DNA of 64,000 bases from Oscarella lobularis (Eukaryota; Porifera; Homoscleromorpha; Homosclerophorida; Oscarellidae): contig NC_089178.1 in assembly GCF_947507565.1 (NCBI RefSeq), forward strand, positions 2,604,001 through 2,668,000. Reading direction: 5' to 3'. Shown in pieces: positions 57,529-64,000 of the stretch. The notes beneath the pieces were generated by a model. That model worked only from the letters and a program-made list of their open reading frames with translations, was not told the origin of the DNA and ran no database searches. Every line of letters starts with the position of its first letter. Positions within the stretch are counted from its first letter, which is position 1. The position numbers were made by a program, and so were the translations under genes.

Positions 57529-60500
57529 ATGGACGTCGATCAGATAAAGAAGCTCAAAGTGCAGCAGCTGAAGGAAGAGCTGACAAAGTTGAACCTGCCT
57601 ACGAAAGGTTTGAAGAAGGATCTGCAGGAACGGCTGATCAAAGCGATGGAAAGTCGCGCCGAATCGGAGGAACCAGCAGAGATGGAGGAAGAGGAAGAAG
57701 AGGCTCAGTCGGAAGCTCCGAAAGAAGAGGAAGCAGAGGCGGAACACGTCGACGAAAAGGAAAAGGAAGAGGCAGAAGAAGTTGCGAGCGATCCGATCGT
57801 CGACGGAGCGTCGGCGGAGCCGGAGGACGAAAAGGGGCCTCACCCCGACGTAGAAGACAACGAAGACGCGACGGATCACGGAACGACGGGAAATGGCGTT
57901 TCGAGTCCCGGCGCCGACGTAGATAAGAAGGAGGAGGAAGCGGAGCCGATGGAAGTGGGCGACGGCGAGAAAGGGGACCCCGACGCCGACGAAGAACCGT
58001 CGAAAGAGAAAACGGAAAAGGAGGAAGAGAAAGAGGAAGGGAAAGAGGAAGGGAAAGAAGAGGAGGAGAAGAAACCAGCAGTCGGTGAAGAAGAAAAAGT
58101 AGAAGAAAGTGGCGGCGATAAACGGATGGAAGAGGAAGAGGAAGAGGAAACGGATAAGAAACCGAGACGTGGTGAGAAGCGAGGTGAGAAATTAGTTGAT
58201 CTTACGCTTAGATCTCATAAGGCTTAGATCTCATAAGGCTTAGATCTCATAAGGGAAGTAGAATAGGAATAGGAAGGAGTAGGGAATAGAGTCGATAGAG
58301 GGTATTTGATTGACGGAGACGAGAAAAGCAAATCAATCAGCAACTGAGAAACTCGTGGAAAAGAAAATATCTGTCGAGGCCACAAGGAGGAGATGAAATC
58401 TATTATGAAGAGAGTATTTTATTTATTTTGGGAAGTTGGAAGCAGCCTAAGTCAAAGAAGCGTTTATTTTGATATGTCGTCATCAGTGGAAATGCGCCTT
58501 AGGCGTGAGAAGCTGTTGGAATAGCCAGACAGCCAGACAGCCAGCCAGCCAGTCGCATTTGGTACTGTAACCCTTTGGCCTCAGAATGAGAAAAACCAAG
58601 ATGACGATTCTGAAATTTCTCTTCTTGACCCTGGCCTGCTTTTTCACGGTTTTGTCGATGGATTCTCCTAGGCTTACCTTGGTATGTAGTTAGACATTCC
58701 ACTTGACTTGTTTGTTTTTTTGTGTTTCAGACTTCCGAACAAGGACCTGTGTTTGAGACGGTGATGTGGTCAGCTCTACACGAGGTTAATTATTGAGCAT
58801 GTGTATTGTACTTAGACATTAGCTGCCCGCGTTCTTTCACTGCTCACAGCCCTTTGCGCAGTTGCGTTATTATTGATCTATGCTGGCAGATCATGTGATA
58901 TCGGAATGTTCTCAGATATGGGAAGATTTATATACCTGCCACTCACTGACTGCCTCAAGTATACACAAGCCATGATATTTGCTACTACGTGGGGGGCGGG
59001 AGAGAGTAGTCGATTTTTTTGAAATCTAAGAGTGGCGTTGTCGATGACGATTGCTGTTGGAGGTAGTTGTGCACTGATAAACGAGAAATTGAGTGGAGAC
59101 GTGGCATGAAATAAGACAGAATTGGAAGAGAAAACGGTTTTTTTCTGCACTATGGAAGAAAGAAGAAATCTTTCCTATTGTCTGTTTCAATTTGGAATGG
59201 CTCCTGACTTGTGTTTCACCTTGGGGGAGATAGGGAGATAGGGGGAGGGCGGGCTATAAGAAAATTTATTAGATTTGGATAGAGTAAATGCACGTTACGT
59301 TTCATTTTTCACTGACGTCTTTCTTTTTCTAAAGAACGATCAAGAACTCGGTCCAGATCGCCGCCAAGAAGGGAGAGGACTCCGATTCCCTATGATGAAC
59401 TCTACATCAAGGAAGGGTACCCCAAAATTGTCTTTTGACAAGACAAAGTCTCGCTAGTAATTTTTTATGTGATTAGGGACGAAGTAGAGAGGCTCTTTGA
59501 CGAAACATTTGATGATCCTGAAAGGGAAGAATCGATTATTGGGCTAGACACATGTAAATAAATGAAAATAATCAAATTGTTTTTTTAACCGGACGTCTCT
59601 ATATTTAGACAACTCCGATCTACATTTCAAAGTGTTTGAAGACGGCTTTTCCGGCTGTGGAGTCACCAAGCAGGAGCTCTGCTACCTTTGGGCGGGTTGC
59701 CGAGCAACTCACGGCGTCACGGGAGGAAAGCATTTCTTTGAATGCAGAGTAAAGAGATATGTGACAGTTGAGTTCTATAGTTCAATAGTCTTTTCTTTAT
59801 AGCTTGAGAAGCAGGAAGACGTTTCTATGCCCGACGTTGAATCCGATTTAAAGTACGGCGTGCGTATTGGCTGGTCAGTTGACTCGTCGTCTTGGGCATT
59901 GGGTAAGTTGTGTGCACGTGCGTGTGAAGGGAGGCGTCCAAGACGTTCGTTTTCTAGGCGACGAAGAACTGTCCTACGGCTACGCAGACTGCGGTAAATT
60001 CATCTCGAATGGCGAGTTTGGTGAATACGCTCAGCCATATGATATCGGCGACGTCGTTGGCTGCTGTTTGGTGAGGGAGGGATCGCCTGCACGCGCTAGT
60101 ATTTTAACTCGCGTTGTGCGCAGGATCTCGTCAGTGAAAAAAAGACGATTAGTTTCACAAAGAACGGGAACCAAGTGGGAACGCCAATCGAACTTCCGAC
60201 GGAAGAGATCGCGGAAAAGGCTTTCTTTCCTCACGTTTACACGAAAAACATTCTCGTCTCTTTGAACTTCGGAGCGACAGTGAGACGATTATTTAATTAA
60301 TTAATTAAAACGCATTCTAATTGGCTTTGACTTCAGGAGGCGATTCACGAATTGCCGGAAGATTTCACCTTCATTCAGCAGGCCGACGACGAGTCTCTTG
60401 TGAGCGGTCCGTCGCCCCCGGCAAGCATCACCGACTCGGAGGTAAAGAAAATGATGAATCTTGTTTCTTTGTTTTCAGTGGTTGAGAACCGTAGGTTCTT

Positions 60501-62128
60501 CTCATGGTCGGCTTACCTGGTTCCGGAAAGACGACGTGGGCGCACAAATACGCCAAGGAAGAAGTGCAGAAGAAATTCAACGTTTTGGGCTTTGGAAATA
60601 TTTATGCTAACATGAAGGTTCGGCCAATGGAAAGCACGTCGTTTTGTTGTAATGGAAGTTCTTTTAGACGCCTGTGAGTCCGGCTAAGAAGCCGAATTTA
60701 CGTCGAGAAAAGATTTCGGGATTGGTTCACCGAATTCTTGCGCGTCTGTTTGAAATAGCCGAGATCAGGAAACGCAACTTCATCTTTGATCAGGTCAGTA
60801 GGAGTTTGATAGTTTTCTCTTTTTTTCTGATGGCGTGTGCTCATCCAGTGCAATGCGTACGAGCACGTACAGTCTCGCAAAATGGCGAGCTTTGCTCAAA
60901 GCCGGCGCGAGGCCATCATCTTAGTTCCGTCCAAAAGCGACCTGTCGCAACGCGTTCACAAGAGCGACGCACACGGCGCTCCGCGTTCCGCTGTCAAGTC
61001 AATGAAAGGTAAACAGAATTCTAGAAAGCGCTATTTTGTATAGTATTTCGGGGGTTAATTTCAGCCAGATTTCACTTGCCCGAAGCGGGCGATCTGTTTC
61101 AGACGGTTTGCTATGTTGAACTGAGCGAAGAAGATGCCAAGCCAATAGTGAAGGAATACCACGACGAAGGTAGGCGCCGATCTCGCTCTCGCACGCCCTC
61201 TCACAAACGACACCGACGCAACCACTCTCCTCAACCGCGCTATCACCGCTACGATCGTCACAGCGGCGGCGGCGGCGGCGGCGGCGGCGGAGGCAGTTAC
61301 AGCAGTCGTGACCGTCACCGATACAGCGATCGCGCTCCACCTCCGAGAGCGCCGTATTATCGTCAGAGTCACGGACCTCCTCCACCGCGTCGTAGCTTTC
61401 CTCCCAGTCAGGGCTACTATGATCGTGGCCCGCCACCACCACCACCACCACCACCACCTCAAAGACAATATGACTATCGTTCTCAACGCGATCTTCCGAG
61501 GCCGTCGCCGTCAATGCACGGCGGCGACCGTTACGCGAGACCGAGGCAGTATGATGCGCCGCGTTCTGGCGGCGGAGGCGGCGGAGGCGGCGACTATTAT
61601 CGACAGCCTCCATATAGAGGAGGAGGAGGAAGTCCTCACGGTAGAAATGAAGGTTATCGAGGCGGTGGCGGCGGTCCGTCGCCTCGCATGTCTCCCGCAG
61701 GCGGTCCTGGATATTACGGTAGTAGAGGCGGTGGTCCGCCGAGAGGAGGCCCAAGCTCCTACGGCGGACGCGACAGCAGCGGGATGGGACAGTCATCGCC
61801 CTACGGCGGAGGAAGAGGGAGAGGCGGATCGTCGTACGGGGGAATGCCGTACGGAGGAAGAGGCGGAGGACCGTCGGGTCGCGAATACGGTGACGGCGGA
61901 AGAGGCGGCGGCTTCGGTGGAAGAGGTGGTGGTTTTGGCGGAAGAGACAGCGGCTTCGGTGGAAGAGGCGGCGGCTTTGGCGGAAGAGGCGGCGGCTTTA
62001 GTGGAAGAGACGGCGGTTTTGGCGGAAGAGACGGCGGATACAGCGGTGGCGGTGGATACAGCGGCGGTGGATATCAACGTGGCGGCTACGGCGGAGGTGG
62101 CGGCAGAGGAGGCGGAAATTACCGCTAA
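57529..62128 (+). CDS. HNRNPU-like: SAP-SPRY-P-loop-RGG protein, hnRNP U / SAF-A-like
   Basis: Nuclear RNA- and scaffold-attachment-DNA-binding protein. Twelve exons (57529-58183, 59335-59416, 59477-59553, 59609-59748, 59803-59902, 59958-60070, 60124-60279, 60337-60441, 60495-60617, 60668-60793, 60849-61008, 61065-62128) total 967 codons including the stop. In order: a SAP motif at about residues 8-42 (VQQLKEELTKLNLPTKGLKK), a long Glu/Lys-rich acidic region, an RS-like stretch, a SPRY domain (TYNSDLHFKV, GVRIGWSVDS, SFTKNG), and a polynucleotide-kinase-like P-loop domain (MVGLPGSGKTTW, RKRNFIFDQ). Last comes a long tail with SR/RH repeats, poly-Gly, poly-Pro and many RGG/GGRGGGF repeats ending GRGGGNYR. 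This order is specific to the HNRNPU, HNRNPUL1 and HNRNPUL2 family; which member it is co-orthologous to is not resolved. Intron 1 is 1,151 bp, far longer than the others. Confidence 0.94.
58207..58254. repeat. 16-bp tandem repeat, three copies
   Basis: CTTAGATCTCATAAGG is repeated exactly in tandem starting at 58207, 58223 and 58239. It lies 24 bp inside intron 1 of the hnRNP U-like gene. Confidence 0.85.
58583..58796 (+). other. Candidate poison exon or nested small secreted ORF in hnRNP U-like intron 1
   Basis: Within the long intron 1, a CAG at 58580-58582, a GTATGT donor at 58682 and a strongly pyrimidine-rich acceptor ending at 58730 delimit plausible exons. If the first is spliced after exon 1 (phase 1), an in-frame TGA follows at once, so inclusion would truncate the protein. 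Alternatively, an ATG at 58586 opens a frame that continues through the GTATGT/TTTCAG intron to a TGA at 58794-58796. That gives 53 residues whose first 24 (MRKTKMTILKFLFLTLACFF then TVLS) look like a signal peptide. Either reading is a prediction. The rest of the intron shows nothing recognisable apart from short repeats. Confidence 0.35.
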
Positions 62129-62227
62129 TTTTCGTCGTTCCGGGACAGTCTTTTATGTTGGTAAGTGCGTTATGATTTTCGCTGTTTTTCTTCTTCACTC
62201 AACAGTATCTCTCTGCCTAATCTCCTC

Positions 62228-62233
62228 AAATAA
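62228..62233 (+). terminator. Poly(A) signal AATAAA after hnRNP U-like
   Basis: AATAAA lies 100 bp after the stop codon of the hnRNP U-like gene and 62 bp before the stop codon of the convergent discoidin-like gene. Confidence 0.6.
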
Positions 62234-62294
62234 ACGTCATTCCAGAAAAGAGACAAAAACGACTAACGCTAACAAGTTCACAGTACGCTGTAAG

Positions 62295-63152
62295 TCAACT
62301 GCTTTCGTAGTAGAGTGTTCCATAGACTTCGAATCCGCCGAGACAGAGCTCGTGACTGCCGCTCGCATTCGGTCCCGTCTGAACGACGCGAACGAAGCGT
62401 ATCGGCGCTTTCGGTTCGTCGATTCGCCACGAACCGGTTCCAAATCGACGATGAAGTGCGTTTTCGTTGAAGTGAACGCTCAGGATCGTCCACGAAGCGC
62501 CCGATTCCGATCCCTCGAGTCGCCAGTGTTGGAGCGCGTGGCTTTTGTCAGCGGCGCCGTGACGAAGTGCGTAGCGCGTCGGCGCGATTGCGCGCGAGTA
62601 GCCCAAGTCGAAGCAGATCCACGACTTTTCGCCATTTTTCGTTCGAAAGACGGCGTTTTTGCGTCCGACGATATCTTCTGGCCGTCCAATGACGTCACCG
62701 GTTCCGTGATCACTCACAGTGATCATTACTTGCAGCGATTCGGCGGGATTACAAAAGGCCGAACGACCGTCTTTGCCTAGATAGTAGACGACGCCATTCT
62801 TGTCGAAGTCTTTCGAATAGACGAATGTGCCTGGGGAGAAGAGTCAACGCTTTCATTTGTTTTTTCTACGCGCCTACTCACGCGACAAAAGAGTTCCATC
62901 ACGTGTTGACGTCGCGCACGACGCGTTTTCGTCTTTTTCCCAATCGAAGCAGTCGTCCTTGAATGTTTTCTTCAACGGCGAAGGTGGTGCACTGCTGCTA
63001 GGCGTCGACTTCGTCGATCCGCCGCGACTGCGACGTCGCTTCAGCTTGTTCGCCAACTTCTGGCCCAGCGAAGCGAGAACGCCGGTCTCTGATTGTTGCT
63101 GAGCTGTATCGTCGTCGCTCGATAAGTCCACGAGACGATTAGCGTCGCTCAT
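62295..63152 (-). CDS. Discoidin (F5/8 type C)-like domain protein
   Basis: Two exons (62882-63152 and 62295-62830) give 268 residues. The N-terminal 90 are Ser/Asp-rich with a basic patch (KLKRRRSRGG) and Pro/Ser repeats, likely disordered and perhaps nuclear. The rest is one globular unit: FDKNGVVYYLGKDG, then the block EDIVGRKNAVFRTKNGEKSW, the DLG strand, WRLEGSESGASWTILSVHFN and LCLGGFEVYGTLYYESS. The WxLEGSxDGxSWT..LxxHxN and LCLGGFEVYG signatures are those of galactose-binding/discoidin modules found in BTB-linked and HECT-linked proteins. No partner domain is present here. It has no signal peptide, so it is probably intracellular. Function is not assigned. Confidence 0.75.
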
Positions 63153-63264
63153 CGCCGCGGTGAAGAGATATAATTCGACGCAGGAAAGGCAACGCGCGTT
63201 ATAGCCTCTGAAAGTGAGAGACGCGACACGTTTGAACGGTTTCTTCGTCGCCGATCGTCAAGAA
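63153..63264. promoter_or_regulatory. Putative bidirectional promoter, discoidin-like / tropomyosin-like
   Basis: A 112-bp gap between divergent start codons, with no recognised motif. Confidence 0.35.
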
Positions 63265-63556
63265 ATGGAGCAACTAAGAAATAAGTTTGCACGTTTGCAA
63301 GAGGAGCGCGACAAGGCAGAATTGCGAGCCGAAAAAGCCGAAAAAGAACTGAGAGACGCCAATTCGCATATCGAGGAGCAGGAGAGGGAGATAACTTCAC
63401 TGCGAAACAAGGTAAGGACTTTTTTTGCTTGTCGCCAAACGAGCCGCTGTTCGGCAGATCGACTTGCTCGAGAGCGAAGTCGAAGTCGAACACCAAAAAT
63501 ATGCCGAAATGAAAGAACAGTACGACGCTCTCGTAAACGACATTCACGATATATAA
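63265..63556 (+). CDS. Small tropomyosin-like coiled-coil protein
   Basis: Two exons (63265-63411 and 63458-63556, phase 0, 46-bp intron) encode 81 residues, almost all one continuous coiled coil. The first exon (MEQLRNKFARLQEERDKAEL onward, with REITSLRNK) resembles a tropomyosin N-terminal half-unit. The second (IDLLESEVEVEHQKYAEMKE then QYDALVNDIHDI) parallels the conserved tropomyosin C-terminus (spaced DLED, KYK and NDI blocks). Canonical tropomyosins are 160-285 residues, so this would be a strongly shortened form. An upstream in-frame extension to 63214 lacks an ATG. It may be an independent coiled-coil protein rather than a true tropomyosin. Confidence 0.6.
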
Positions 63557-63721
63557 TGACGGCCAAAAAATTTTCGGAACTTCCATTTTTGTAGAATTTT
63601 AGGGCAGAGAGAATTCGGTCACGTGCACGGTAGGTAGCGCGCTTTTCGTGTACATCGAGACGCCGGGATCTCTGCCGGGAGCATTCTTTCCAGCTCCAGT
63701 CGCTGCGGTGGACAACGCAAT

Positions 63722-64000
63722 ATGTCGGTCAAGGCTCGCTCTCACCAGTCCTTCGCTCTCACCGAGCCGACACCACCGACGCACGAAACAACGACAGACG
63801 ACGAAATTCAAGAATGGAATCCTTATTTGTACTCTCTCCAGCGTCAAGCGCCGCGCCCCTTTCCCGTCGCTTGCCATCGTCCGACGCCCGATCGTCCCTC
63901 CTATTATGGAAGCGAATATCACGGTGCAATCACGCGCGACGAAGCGGCGAAACTTCTTCAAATGACGAACGGAGCCTATCTCGTGCGATCGAGCATGACG
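63722..64000 (+). CDS. CHN-like: Chimaerin-like Rac GTPase-activating protein, 5' part
   Basis: Open from ATG 63722 to the window edge, 93 codons. After a polar leader comes NPYLYSLQRQAPRPFPVACH, then RPSYYGSEYHGAITRDEAAK and the SH2 start GAYLVRSS. Vertebrate alpha-2 and beta-2 chimaerins have the same order (KSYLYQLQQEAPHP, YYGREFHGMISRE, GSYLIRES). Those proteins continue with a C1 domain and a RacGAP domain that would lie beyond 64000. The SH2 phosphotyrosine-binding Arg is the R of LVRSS. The start is supported by the match of leader length to the vertebrate long isoforms. The gene is cut by the window end, not broken. Confidence 0.85.
   Translation, partial: MSVKARSHQSFALTEPTPPTHETTTDDEIQEWNPYLYSLQRQAPRPFPVACHRPTPDRPSYYGSEYHGAITRDEAAKLLQMTNGAYLVRSSMT

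Noticed and set aside
58499-58702. 67-codon minus-strand frame in hnRNP U-like intron 1
   Set aside because: It has no homology, overlaps a CAGC/CAGA microsatellite near 58527-58556, and the better splice signals are on the plus strand.
60999-61796. 265-codon minus-strand frame opposite the hnRNP U-like gene
   Set aside because: It consists of Arg/Val-biased antisense of the RGG and SR repeats with no recognisable domain; it spans an intron of the sense gene.
61308-62780. 490-codon open frame overlapping the RGG tail in another frame
   Set aside because: It is a shadow of the low-complexity GGN/CGN repeats of the hnRNP U-like last exon, continues into its 3' region and across the opposite-strand discoidin-like gene, and shows only Ala/Glu/Val-biased repeats.

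Overview
The window reads as nuclear DNA of an early-branching animal, most likely a sponge; the compactness would suit a homoscleromorph, but that rank is inference. The evidence is a metazoan gene set (cytoplasmic dynein heavy chain, chimaerin-type SH2 protein, CARD-Death adaptor, GABA-B-type receptors, CUEDC2, SAF-A/hnRNP U-type protein), genes cut into many small exons by GT-AG introns that are mostly 45-150 bp, and intergenic gaps often of 15-300 bp. No RNA gene, CRISPR array or prokaryotic feature was recognised.

Layout. 1-5.5 kb: the tail of an upstream gene, an intronless four-TM protein gene (-), urocanate hydratase (+) and monoacylglycerol lipase (+). 5.5-10.9 kb: a gene-poor block with a long imperfect inverted repeat (about 5.65-6.53 kb) running into an array of about 85 copies of a 49-bp minisatellite. 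10.99-36.39 kb: one complete cytoplasmic dynein 1 heavy chain gene with dozens of exons. One of its introns is 7,017 bp, almost filled by about 160 copies of a 41-bp repeat, and also carries a reverse-strand cadherin-like scrap. 36.6-41.7 kb: CARD-Death adaptor (+), quinone oxidoreductase CRYZ (-), a class V PLP enzyme of the isopenicillin-N-epimerase-like family (+) and D-2-hydroxyglutarate dehydrogenase (-). 41.9-52.6 kb: three tandem GABA-B-like class C receptor genes, all apparently intact. 52.8-64 kb: CUEDC2 (-), N-acetylglucosamine-6-sulfatase (+), ECH1 (-), hnRNP U-like (+), a discoidin-fold protein (-), a very small tropomyosin-like protein (+) and the 5' end of a chimaerin (+) that runs off the window.

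The genes are mostly unrelated housekeeping functions (histidine and lipid catabolism, 2-hydroxyglutarate clearance, lysosomal sulfate removal, retrograde transport, RNA binding). The exception is the receptor cluster, a lineage-specific tandem expansion. Six neighbouring pairs are head-to-head with 68-216 bp between start codons, so shared bidirectional promoters are likely.

The most notable items are the two minisatellite arrays with higher-order structure around and inside the dynein gene, the foldback element, the receptor triplication with divergent cytoplasmic tails, a candidate poison exon or nested secreted ORF in the only long intron of the hnRNP U-like gene, an Asp-to-Asn change at a catalytic position of ECH1, a CUEDC2 lacking the CUE region, and an excess of the CRE palindrome TGACGTCA. 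Exon coordinates were worked out by eye from reading frame, GT-AG sites and remembered homologues. Where stated, exon lengths were summed and gave a whole number of codons.
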